NCBI GenBank assembly: GCA_020161015.1
Contig: JAIUOT010000017.1
Coordinates: 62,001 to 126,000 of the forward strand
Length of the DNA: 64,000 nt
Direction of reading: 5' to 3'
From: Actinomycetota bacterium
Lineage (GTDB): Bacteria; Actinomycetota; Actinomycetes; Propionibacteriales; Propionibacteriaceae
This document shows positions 55,701 through 63,800 of this stretch, piece after piece (position 1 is the stretch's first letter; every line of letters begins with the position of its first letter). The notes below the pieces were generated by a model, which searched no databases, was not told where the DNA came from, and saw nothing but the letters and a program-made list of their open reading frames with translations. A program made the translations under genes and the position numbers.

Positions 55701-55956
55701 GGTGTTCGGCGCGCCGGACGGCCGTCCGCAGGTGGTCGACTGGAAGACCGGGGACGCCCGCCGGGCCGACCCGCTCCAGCTCGCGTGCTACCGGCTGGCC
55801 TGGGCGGAGCTGCACGGGCTCGACGTCGACGCGGTGGACGCGGTCTTCTACGACCTGCACACCGCGGAGGTGGTGCGTCCCGGACGGCTGCCGGATCGCC
55901 CGCAGCTGGAAGCGTTGATGGCCGCCGTCCCCGGCTCGATTAGCCTTGCCACGTGA
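52774..55956 (+). CDS. adnB: AdnB subunit of the AdnAB helicase-nuclease
   Basis: A 1,060-residue subunit with a UvrD-type motor and a RecB-type nuclease. Motor motifs are intact: ITAPLEPAVIIAGAGSGKTT, LTFTRKAAGELG, VLLDEYQDTSAAQ, AVGDPCQAIYGWRGA, LTVHKAKGLEWDAVFVPG and AYVAVTRARQLL. The nuclease has VVDWKTGDARRADPLQLACY. In the mycobacterial enzyme AdnB supplies the driving motor, consistent with the degenerate AdnA here. The ATG overlaps adnA and the stop overlaps nudC. Confidence 0.94.
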   Translation: MRLTDPGQLADALGIPFSDQQLSAITAPLEPAVIIAGAGSGKTTVMAARVVWLVGSGQVRPEEVLGLTFTRKAAGELGLRVRRALQRAGVLGDDQEAGEELILTYDAFAGRLVAEHGLMLGIEGDARMITGAARYRLAARVVADTPGLGELARLRPATVTQRLLELSSELRSHLVEPGDLAEHALRFEQALQHAPRNPRGQVYAAVQTARAAMAERLELATLVVRYEELKAELGYVEFADQMAAAARLATEVPAVPQALRREFRVVLLDEYQDTSAAQATLLRGLFSGPDVASGRGHAVTAVGDPCQAIYGWRGAAASNILDFAHQFPTTGGTPATSYALTVNRRSGQRVLDAANRLAGPARAEPALVAHGLDLDLVAPPGTPPGRVEVTGHATWPEEVTAIADRIAELHGTGAVPAWSQVAVLARRNTQVADVYAELVSRDIPAEIVGLGGLLELPPIADVVATLTLLDDATANPAVLRLLTSPRWAIGIPDLALLGRRARELAAARGTAGGAGGPGTDAPAVDAALVGTDPASVPSLLEALADPGPLAYHGDARNRFAAFTAELGQLRRHAGDAVTELVQRVIAVLGLAVELEAISVGGSAPLDTFVQAVADYTDIDADASLSGLLAYLDAEREYGTGLEQAVVSASDSVKVLTVHKAKGLEWDAVFVPGLAMDVFPTDRVTGNWLRSASTLPYPLRGDADALPRLGTVDHQAMAAFGEALTGQQRLGEDRLAYVAVTRARQLLIASTHVWGPGLVKPRQPSDYVTVLCEHAQSVSLADEVPAQNPLLGEGAVASWPAVGDTEAWRVRREAAEEVALARGGRAVGRPAGPELDLDQEAQVAAWRRRADALVEAELEAARERATARLPEHLSVTGLGRLAKDPSGYAAELRRPMPRLVSDAQRWGIGFHQWLEHRFRTQSPLLDGEVEAELAGQDFDQLRAGFEAGPYAAAVPLAVETPFTLVLGGRLVRGRIDAVFGAPDGRPQVVDWKTGDARRADPLQLACYRLAWAELHGLDVDAVDAVFYDLHTAEVVRPGRLPDRPQLEALMAAVPGSISLAT
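55941..55946 (+). promoter_or_regulatory. -10 element for a leaderless nudC transcript inside the adnB end
   Basis: TAGCCT ends six bases before GTG 55953, inside the last codons of adnB. nudC may therefore be transcribed separately from adnAB. Confidence 0.45.
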
Positions 55957-56813
55957 TGGACTGGAGGGTCGGGAGCGCGGTCGACCGCGGTGCGGAACTG
56001 CGCGGGGCGCCGGGCTGGCTGGAGGCCGCCTGGGAGCACCCGGAGGCGGTGGCGGTGCGGGTCGGGATCGGCAGCATCGAGGTCGACCGGGACGGGCTGC
56101 TGGTCACCCGGGCCGTGGAGGGCGCCTTCGATGCCGAGCGACACTACCTGCTCGGCCACCTGGACCAGCGTCCCTGGTTCGTCACCACCGATCACGGCGA
56201 GGACGGTCTCGTTCCCCTGCGCACCGTGATGGACGCCCTGCCGGCCGTCATGCTCGAGGTGGCGTTCACCGGCGTCGGCCTCGCCACCTGGCACGCCGGC
56301 AGCCGGTTCTGCCCGGCGTGCGGGGGAGCCACCCGGGTGGTGCGCGGTGGCCTCGCCCGCCAGTGCTCCACCTGCGGCGTCGAGCAGTTCCCGCGCACCG
56401 ACCCGGCGGTCATCGTCGCGATGGTCGATCCCGACGACCGGCTCCTGCTGGGTCGCCAGCCGAGCTGGGCCCCCGGACGGCACTCGGTGTTCGCCGGCTT
56501 CGTGGAGATGGGCGAGTCGCTGGAGCAGGCCGTGCACCGGGAGATGGCCGAGGAGGTGGGCCTCGAGCTGACCGGCGTCACCTACCTCGGTTCCCAGCCG
56601 TGGCCCTTCCCGCGCTCGCTGATGGTCGGCTTCCTCGCGCGGGCCGGCCGGGCCGAGCCCGTCGCGGCCGTGGGCGAGATCGAGGCCGCACGCTGGTTCA
56701 CCCGCGAGGACCTGCGCCGTGCGATGGCCGTGGGCGAGGTCGGGCTGCCGCCGTTCACGTCGATCGCCCGCAGGATGATCGAGGCATGGCTGGACGGGGT
56801 CCTGCCCGCCTGA
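55953..56813 (+). CDS. nudC: NADH pyrophosphatase / NAD-decapping Nudix enzyme
   Basis: A 286-residue Nudix hydrolase that splits NADH and removes NAD caps from RNA. The zinc ribbon is FCPACGGATRVV...CSTCGVEQFP. The Nudix box is complete (GFVEMGESLEQAVHREMAEE followed by VGL), and the diagnostic SQPWPFPRSLM follows. The start is GTG 55953 at leaderless spacing from a -10; ATG 55956 is the next codon and overlaps the adnB stop by one base. Confidence 0.95.
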   Translation: MMDWRVGSAVDRGAELRGAPGWLEAAWEHPEAVAVRVGIGSIEVDRDGLLVTRAVEGAFDAERHYLLGHLDQRPWFVTTDHGEDGLVPLRTVMDALPAVMLEVAFTGVGLATWHAGSRFCPACGGATRVVRGGLARQCSTCGVEQFPRTDPAVIVAMVDPDDRLLLGRQPSWAPGRHSVFAGFVEMGESLEQAVHREMAEEVGLELTGVTYLGSQPWPFPRSLMVGFLARAGRAEPVAAVGEIEAARWFTREDLRRAMAVGEVGLPPFTSIARRMIEAWLDGVLPA

Positions 56814-56829
56814 CCCCGGTGGCGGACGT

Positions 56830-56845
56830 CGGCGGAGTACCGCCG
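56830..56845. terminator. Bidirectional hairpin between convergent nudC and serA
   Basis: A perfect 6-bp stem cggcgg/ccgccg closes the tetraloop agta within the 34-bp intergenic gap. Terminator role is inferred from position; there is no T-tract. Confidence 0.45.
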
Positions 56846-56847
56846 GC

Positions 56848-58047
56848 TCACAACCCGATCACGTGGACGTCGATGACGGCGTCGTAGGCCCGGATCCGCT
56901 CCAGCAGCGACTCCTCGACGACACCCTCGACGTTGATCCGGGCCACCGCCGCCAGGGCGCCGTCGAACACGATGTTCTCCATCTCCTGGACGTTGATCCC
57001 GGCAGTGCTGATGACGTCCAGGGTGTGGGCGAGGATGCCGGGCCGGTCGATGTGGCGCACGACGATCGAGGAGGTCGCGGGGGTCTTCTTCGCGAGGTTC
57101 ACCACGTTCGGCACGGTCCCGGTCTCCGCGAACACCTTCACGATGCGCACCGCCTCGGCAGCGATGGCCTCCTGCGCCTGATCGGTGGACGCCCCGATGT
57201 GGTGGGTGCCGTACACGCCGGGCAGGGTGGCGACCTCGGTGACGAATTCGCCGGTGCCTGCGGACGGCTCGTTGGCGAAGACGTCGAGGCCGGCGCGCAG
57301 GCCCTTCGCCCGGATGGCCTCGACCAGCGCAGGCTCGTCCACGATCTCGCCGCGGGAGGTGTTGACGAACGTGGCGCCGTCCTTCATGGCTGCGAAGAAG
57401 GAGGCGCCCAGAAGACCACGGGTGGTGGCGTCCAGGGCGACGTGGACGCTGACCACGTCGGCGAGGGTGGCGACCTCCTCCGGTGACGCCGCCCGGCGGA
57501 TCCCGAGGCCGGCGGCCCGCTCCTCGGTCAGGCTGCGGCTCCAGGCCACCACCGGCATGCCGAACCCCCGGGCCGTGGGGATCATCTCCCGGCCGATCGC
57601 GCCCAGGCCGATCAGGCCAAGGGTCCGGCCGTGGAGGCCGCGCGCCCGGCCGTACTCGGCCTTGTTCCAGGTGCCCGCCCGCAGGTCGACGGTGTTGTCG
57701 ACGATCCGGCGGTCGAGCGCGCAGATGAGGCCGAACGCGAGCTCGGCCACCGCGACGGAGTTCTTGCCGGGGCAGTTGGACACGTAGATGCCGAGCCGTG
57801 AGGCAGCCGCGACGTCGATGGTGTTGTAGCCGGCGCCCGCGCGGACGACCAGGGCGAGCGGTCCGGCGGCCAGCACCTCCTCCGGGACCTTGGTGCTCCG
57901 CACCACCAGCACCTCGGGGGCCTGGGCGGCGACGGCCTCGACCAGGGCCTGGTCCTTCAGGGTGGGCGCGTACACCACCTCGCAGCCCGCAGCGGTCAGG
58001 CCGTCGATCCCCGATTGTTCGAACTGGTCAGCAACGAGTACACGCAT
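56848..58047 (-). CDS. serA: D-3-phosphoglycerate dehydrogenase, short form with ACT domain
   Basis: A 399-residue NAD-dependent dehydrogenase that begins serine synthesis from 3-phosphoglycerate. The Rossmann motif is GLIGLGAIGREMI, and the active-site trio is Arg in NTSRGEIVD, Glu in DVFANEPS and His in THHIGAST. The C-terminal ACT domain (SIVVRHIDRPGILAHTLDVI) allows serine feedback. It lacks the intervening ASB domain of the long type-I enzyme of mycobacteria, so it is the shorter type. The ATG follows a -10 at leaderless spacing. Confidence 0.93.
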   Translation of the reverse strand: MRVLVADQFEQSGIDGLTAAGCEVVYAPTLKDQALVEAVAAQAPEVLVVRSTKVPEEVLAAGPLALVVRAGAGYNTIDVAAASRLGIYVSNCPGKNSVAVAELAFGLICALDRRIVDNTVDLRAGTWNKAEYGRARGLHGRTLGLIGLGAIGREMIPTARGFGMPVVAWSRSLTEERAAGLGIRRAASPEEVATLADVVSVHVALDATTRGLLGASFFAAMKDGATFVNTSRGEIVDEPALVEAIRAKGLRAGLDVFANEPSAGTGEFVTEVATLPGVYGTHHIGASTDQAQEAIAAEAVRIVKVFAETGTVPNVVNLAKKTPATSSIVVRHIDRPGILAHTLDVISTAGINVQEMENIVFDGALAAVARINVEGVVEESLLERIRAYDAVIDVHVIGL

Positions 58048-58053
58048 GCGTCC

Positions 58054-58059
58054 AACCTA
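58054..58059 (-). promoter_or_regulatory. -10 element for a leaderless serA transcript
   Basis: TAGGTT on the minus strand ends six bases (ggacgc) before the serA ATG. No Shine-Dalgarno sequence lies in the gap. Confidence 0.5.
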
Positions 58060-58097
58060 TTGCCGCGTCCCCCGGCGCGCGCCACCCCCGGCCGCGA

Positions 58098-58952
58098 CTA
58101 CACGAAGATCGTCCGGTAGTCCTCGATCCGGGCCAGGTGTGCCGCAGCCTCCGACGGGTCCATCCGGTGTGCCTCGGCATCGATGGCCCTGCCCAGCAGG
58201 GTCGTCTCTCCCGCGGTCGCCAGGCCGGCGATCCCGGTGAAGGTGCCGAGCACCCAGGAGATCGCCGCGCTGATGTCCGCCGCGTCGGTGAACGGCTCGT
58301 ACCAGGTGGCGAGCCGGTGCTCACCCGTCCACGGCCTACGCGCGATCGCCTTGATGGTCCGCAGCGCCACGTCCCGCTCCTGCACGAGGGCGTACAGCGT
58401 GTCGAAATGGTCCCGGAACACGGCGTCGGCGGTGTAGAGCTGGTAGTTCACCGGGGTCAGGACGGAGTCGAAGTCGTGGCGGCGCAGCGCCTCGGCGTGC
58501 ACCACCGGGGCCTGTTCGGTGTGGCCGGTGATGCCCACCCAGCTCACGATGCCCTCCTCCTTGGCGCGCACGAACGCCTCGATCGCTCCACCGGGCGCGA
58601 AGACGGCGTCGAGCTCGGCGAGTTCGCAGACGGCGTGCACCTGCCACAGGTCGATGTGGTCGGTGCGCAGCCGTTCGAGGGAGCGGTTGAGCTCACGCCA
58701 GGCGTCCTCCGCGCGACGCTCGGTCGACTTCGTGGCCAGGAACACCTGCTCGCGGACGCGGGCCACCGTGGGTCCCATCCGCTCCTCCGCGTGGCCGTAG
58801 GACGCGGCCGTGTCGAGGTGGTTGATGCCGGCGGCCAGCGCCTGTGCCAGGGACTCGTCCGCGACCTGTTGGGAGACCTCGCCGAGGGCGGCCGCCCCGT
58901 AGACCAGCACGCTCGTCGGGTGGCCGATCCGGCCCAGCCTGCGCTTCTCCAT
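58098..58952 (-). CDS. Aldo/keto reductase
   Basis: A 284-residue NADPH-dependent reductase of the aldo/keto reductase superfamily. The N-terminal strand KRRLGRIGHPTSVLVYGAAAL is followed by the catalytic Asp and Tyr in GINHLDTAASYGHAEERMG, the Lys in VFLATKSTE, and His in IDLWQVHAV, completing the tetrad. The substrate is unknown. A -10 TATTGT lies at 58988-58993, and GGGAGGA precedes the chosen ATG at 58952; a longer start at 58991 would put the transcript start inside the gene. Confidence 0.88.
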   Translation of the reverse strand: MEKRRLGRIGHPTSVLVYGAAALGEVSQQVADESLAQALAAGINHLDTAASYGHAEERMGPTVARVREQVFLATKSTERRAEDAWRELNRSLERLRTDHIDLWQVHAVCELAELDAVFAPGGAIEAFVRAKEEGIVSWVGITGHTEQAPVVHAEALRRHDFDSVLTPVNYQLYTADAVFRDHFDTLYALVQERDVALRTIKAIARRPWTGEHRLATWYEPFTDAADISAAISWVLGTFTGIAGLATAGETTLLGRAIDAEAHRMDPSEAAAHLARIEDYRTIFV

Positions 58953-59048
58953 GTCGTCCTCCCACGGCACTCGACGGTCCTGATCGAACAATACGACGCC
59001 GCTCCGGACGCCGCGCCGCCACGACGTCGGTCCGCCGGTCCGCGGTGG

Positions 59049-60848
59049 TCAGGCCGGCGACAGCCTGTCGCGGAGCCCGGACGCCCGCCGCGCCCGCGTC
59101 CGTGCCGCCTGGGCCAGCGACTCCGGGGAGCCGATCAGGGTGACCTGCGTCTTCGCCCTGGTGATCGCGGTGTAGAGCAGCTCCTGGGTCAGCAGGGGCG
59201 AGTCCGGCGTGGGCAGCACGACGGTCACCCGGTCGAACTGGCTGCCCTGGGCCTTGTGGACGGTCATCGCGTGGATCGTCTGGACGCCGTCCAGCAGGAA
59301 CGGGGACACCCGGTGGACGGCGTCGCCACGGGCGAAGCAGGCCTGGAGCTGGCCGCGCACGTCGACGACCACTCCGGTGTCGCCGTTGTAGACGCCGAGG
59401 TCGGGCGCGTTCTGGGTGACCAGGACGGGACGACCCGGGTACCACGCCGCCGTCGGGTCGAAGTCCTCCAGCGCCGCGGCCAGCCACTCCTCGACCTGGC
59501 GCGACCACAGCGCGACGCCGTACGGCCCGCGGCGGTGCGCACAGAGGAGCCGGTGCTCGTCGAGGGCGGCGAGGGCGGCACGCTCGTCGCCGGCGCGGGC
59601 AGCGCGCAGCATGACCGCGCCCGTGCGCACCACGCGTTCGGCGAGGTCGGTGTGGGCCGCCTGCGGCGCGAAGCGGACGCCGTCCACCCCTGCGGTGGCC
59701 AGCGCGAGGGTCTCCTCGGCGTCCCCGGCGAGGACGGCGGCGGCGAGCCGGGCGATCCCCGGCACCGAGCGGTAGTTGTGGCGCAGCCGCACGATGGGGC
59801 CGGAGGCCGGGAGGTCGAGGCCGGCGAGCGCCCGGTCGAGCACCCCGGAGGCCGGGACCGGCGCCGCAACGATGTCGGCCAGCACGGCGCCCGCTTCCAC
59901 CGGGGCGAGCTGGTCGGGGTCGCCGACCAGCACCAGCCGTGCCTGGGGACGCAGCGCCTCCAGCAGCCGTGCCATCAGCGTCACGTTCACCATCGACGCC
60001 TCGTCCACCACCACGACGTCGTGCGGCAGGGGGTTCGCCGCGTTGTGCTGGAACCGGTTGCGGGATTCGGGCACCCAGCCGAGCAGCCGGTGGATCGTGC
60101 TCGCCCGCAGCGGACGGAGCCGGGCGGCCAGGTCGTCGGGCAGGCCGGCGAGCGCGTCGGCGAGCGCCTCCTGCATGCGGACGGCCGCCTTCCCCGTGGG
60201 GGCAGCGAGTGCCACCAGCGGGGGCGCCGGCATCGTCCGGACGAGCACGCCGAGCAGGCGGGCAAGGGTGTGGGTCTTGCCTGTCCCGGGGCCACCGGCC
60301 ACGACCGTCACCGCGGCCAGCGCGGGCATCACCGCCGCGACCGCCTGGTCGAGGTCGGCGCCGGTGAGCAGCTCCGCCCGGGCCGCGTGCAGCGTCGCAG
60401 CGTCCACCTGCCCGGGGAGTCGGTCGCGGCGGGCGTTGAGCTGGTCCGCCACCACCGTCTCCTCCTGCCAGTAGCGCTCCAGGTACAGCAGGTCGCCGAC
60501 CAGCCGGAGCGGCCGGTCGCCCCCGCCCGGCGCGCCGACCGTGACCAGCGGGCTCTGTTCGAGCACCGCCCGCAGGTCGGCCGGGTCGGGCCACAGCTCG
60601 GACGGGACCCCCACGAGTTCCTCGTCGAGGTCGAACCGGTCCTCGCCGATCCGCGACACCTCGACGCACGTCGAGCCGGCCCTCAGCGCCCGCACGGCGA
60701 GGGCGAGCGCGAGCTGCGCACGCTGGTCGTCCTCGCCATAGAGGAAGGAGACCTTCTGGGCGACGTGCACGTCGGCCCACGAGAGCGCGCCGGTGGCGTG
60801 GACGTCCCGGAGCAGGCCGGGAACCAGGCTGGTGGCGAGGTCGGTCAT
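59049..60848 (-). CDS. recD: RecD subunit of exonuclease V
   Basis: A 599-residue SF1B 5'-3' helicase, the fast motor of RecBCD. Walker A is VVAGGPGTGKTHTLARLL, motif Ia LAAPTGKAAVRMQEAL, motif II VVVVDEASMVN, motif III VLVGDPDQLAPVEAG, and the C-terminal motifs are MTVHKAQGSQFDRV and YTAITRAKTQVTLIG. All look functional. The ATG overlaps the recB stop by 4 bp, so both are in one operon, with recC presumably further upstream beyond the window. Confidence 0.95.
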   Translation of the reverse strand: MTDLATSLVPGLLRDVHATGALSWADVHVAQKVSFLYGEDDQRAQLALALAVRALRAGSTCVEVSRIGEDRFDLDEELVGVPSELWPDPADLRAVLEQSPLVTVGAPGGGDRPLRLVGDLLYLERYWQEETVVADQLNARRDRLPGQVDAATLHAARAELLTGADLDQAVAAVMPALAAVTVVAGGPGTGKTHTLARLLGVLVRTMPAPPLVALAAPTGKAAVRMQEALADALAGLPDDLAARLRPLRASTIHRLLGWVPESRNRFQHNAANPLPHDVVVVDEASMVNVTLMARLLEALRPQARLVLVGDPDQLAPVEAGAVLADIVAAPVPASGVLDRALAGLDLPASGPIVRLRHNYRSVPGIARLAAAVLAGDAEETLALATAGVDGVRFAPQAAHTDLAERVVRTGAVMLRAARAGDERAALAALDEHRLLCAHRRGPYGVALWSRQVEEWLAAALEDFDPTAAWYPGRPVLVTQNAPDLGVYNGDTGVVVDVRGQLQACFARGDAVHRVSPFLLDGVQTIHAMTVHKAQGSQFDRVTVVLPTPDSPLLTQELLYTAITRAKTQVTLIGSPESLAQAARTRARRASGLRDRLSPA

Positions 60849-63800
60849 CGCGGCCCCCGGTCGGCGAGCAGGTCGGACAGTTCGGCCACCAGCCCGGCGG
60901 GCGGGAACCAGGCGAACACGCCGGGCATGCCGTCCGCGGACGGGACCACGTGGCGTCCACCCATGCCACGCACGAACAGGTAGCCCGCCCCGCCCAGGTG
61001 GCGGGCGGGGTCGTAGCCGACCAGGCGCTGGCCGAGGAAGCGGTGGAGCGCAACGCAGTAGAGGATCGCCTGCAGCGGGTAGTGGGTGCGGACCATCTCG
61101 GCGACCATCGCCGGCTGCGCGTAGTGGTCCAGCGTGAGTTCGGCGGGACCGAGCCGGTTGGTCTTGTAGTCGACCACCACGAACCGGGGGCCGTCCGCCC
61201 CGGGCACTCGCAGGACCGAGTCGATGCTGCCGGTGAGGAACCCCCGCAGCACCTGCCCACCCAGGGCGGGGTGGCGCAGTTCCTCGGGGTAGCCGGCCAG
61301 TGGATCGGTGGCGGGGAGCCAGCGGTCGAGGAGATCGGCGACCTCGCCCAGGGTCGTGGTCGAGGCGGCCGTGCCCAGCGGGAACTCGAAGGACAGCTCG
61401 CTCAGCCGGTCACGCACCGGGACACCGGCGAGCGGCAGGCCTCCGGTGAGCGGCCCGAGGGGGGTCAGCAGGCTGGGCAGCATGGCCTCGGCCAGGGCTT
61501 CCGGGGTCACCCCGGGGACGCCGAAGCGCTCCGCCGCCGCGGTGGTCGCCTCCCTCAGGCGCCCCGCCAGCGCAGGCTCGTCCGCCGGGGTCGGAGCGAA
61601 CCAGTCCAGGTTCTCCAGCACGTGGTGCACCAGGCTCCCGAACGCTGTGCCCCCGGGCAGGGCGGCCATCGGGGAAGGGGGGCCGGCGGTGACGTCCGCG
61701 ACCGGCGTCGCGGCGTCCGGCTCGTCGTCGAGCACCGGCTCCGCGGCCAGGGCCACCGGCGGGCGGGCGTGCACGGCCTCGGTGAGCCCGGAGTAGGAGG
61801 TCCGCCGCCACAGCGCATCGATGCCGCGGTCGAACCGTCCGGGCCGCAGCGTCAGGCCCCGGTCGCCGGCGGCGGGCAGCCGTCCCGGGACGCGGAGCGG
61901 GGCGTCCTCGACGCGGAAGCCGGCCGCGGCCAGCCACGGCAGGTCACGCGGATGGCCGTCGCCGGGAGGCTCGTCCACCGGGTAGGCGGGCTCGGGGGCG
62001 GCCACCACCCCGCGCCGCCGGAACAGCAACCGGTGCAGCGGCGAGGCCGCGGTGTTCGCCCGGGTGCGCGTCCACCACAGCGTGACCTGCGACTGCGCCC
62101 GGGTGAGCGCCACGTACAGGCTGCGCAGCCGGTCCTCCGCCTCCTCGGTGTCGTAGGCGCGGCGGCGTCCGTCACGCCCGGGGGCGTCGCGGCCGCCCAC
62201 GTCGAGCACGCGGCGGGTGCCCTCGTGGTAGGCGAGGCTCGCGTCGTTGTCCTCGTCGGGCACCCACAGGTCGGCCGCCTCGGGCAGCAGGACCACCGGG
62301 AACTGGAGCCCCTTGGCCTTGTGCACGGTCATCACCTGGACGGCGTGCCGGTCGGTCTCCAGCCGGCGGACGCGATCGGAGGTGCTGGCCGACCGCTCCA
62401 CAGCCTCCGCGAGCCAGGCCACCAGCGCGGTCCCGCGGAGGCCGTCGCTGTGCTGCTCGTGCAGGATCTCGGCGAGGTGGCGGTAGTCGGTGAGGTCCCG
62501 TTCCCCGCGGGGACGGCGGAGGACCCGCTCGGCCAGCCCGCGCCCGTCCGGCCCTGCCTCGGCCTGGACGGCGGCGAAGAGCGCGGCGACGCCCTGGCCG
62601 GCCAGCACCCGGGCCCAGCCCTGGAGGGTGCCGGCCCAGGCGGTCAGCTGCTCGTCGTCCGCGGTGGCCAGTCCGGTGAGGTCGCCACCGACGAAGTCGG
62701 TGAGGATGGCCGCACGGACGGCGGCGCGGCGCGGCTGGTCCAGGGCCCGCAGCAGGGTGAGCCAGTCGCGCGCGGCGTCGGTGGCGAAGATCGAGTCGGC
62801 CCCGGAGAACGCGACAGCGATCCCGGCGCCGGTGAGGGCGTCGGCCACCTGGCGGCCGAAGGCGTTGCGGCTCACCAGGATCGCGACGTCGTTCTCGCGA
62901 AGGGGACGCCAGCCCTGCGCCGACTCGACCTCGACGCCGCTGGTGAGCAGGTCGATCAGCTCGGCGGTGAGGTCGGCCACGACACGGCCGCGGGCGTCCC
63001 CGGCGAACAGCGGCTGGTCCGCGGCCACGCAGCGCAGTCGCGCCGGGGCGACCCACGGCGAACCGGACGGCGCCCGCAGCCGGGCTGCGTGGTGGCTGGC
63101 GGTGACCGGCGGCACGGCGATCCCGTCGCCGAGAAGGGCGTCGGCGAACAGCGCGCCGACGGCCGCCACGACCGGTGCGTCAGCGCGGTGGTTCTCGGTG
63201 AGCGAGTACGTCGTTGCCGCCGCGACCGCGTCGGTGTAGGCGATGACGTCCGCGCCACGGAACGCGTAGATCGACTGCTTCGGGTCACCGATGAGGACCA
63301 GGGGCACGTGGCCGTCGAACGTGTCGCGCAGCACGTCCCACTGCACCGGGTCGGTGTCCTGGAACTCGTCCACGAGCACCACCTGGCAGCGGCGCCGCAG
63401 CCGCTCGGCGGCGGCCTGCCCCGAGACGCCGCGCAGCGAGTCGCGCAGCCGGAGGAGCTGGTCGTCGAAGGAGTACAGGCCCAGGCGCCGCTTGCGCCGG
63501 TCGAGCTCCGCGCGTGCCTCGGCGGCGAACGCGACACGCTCGGCGGCCCGTCCGTCCGCAGCCTCGGGACGCAGCGGCGCCACCGGCAGCTCCACCGCGG
63601 ACCGCGCGAGCGCGCGGGCGGTCTCCAGCCCGAACGGCGGGCCCTGCTCGGACCGGGCGTAGCGCGCGAGGTAGAGGTCGTCGACCACCTGGTCGAGCAA
63701 CAGGGAGAGGTCCTCGGTGAGGGTCGCCTGCGGGTCGGCGGTGGCGAGCACCCCCAGCTCATCGAGCATCGCCTGGCAGAACTGGTGGATGGTCATGATG

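Noticed and set aside
58953..58991. Longer N-terminus for the aldo/keto reductase
   Set aside because: The extra residues overlap a likely -10 element, and the ATG at 58952 has a much better ribosome binding site.
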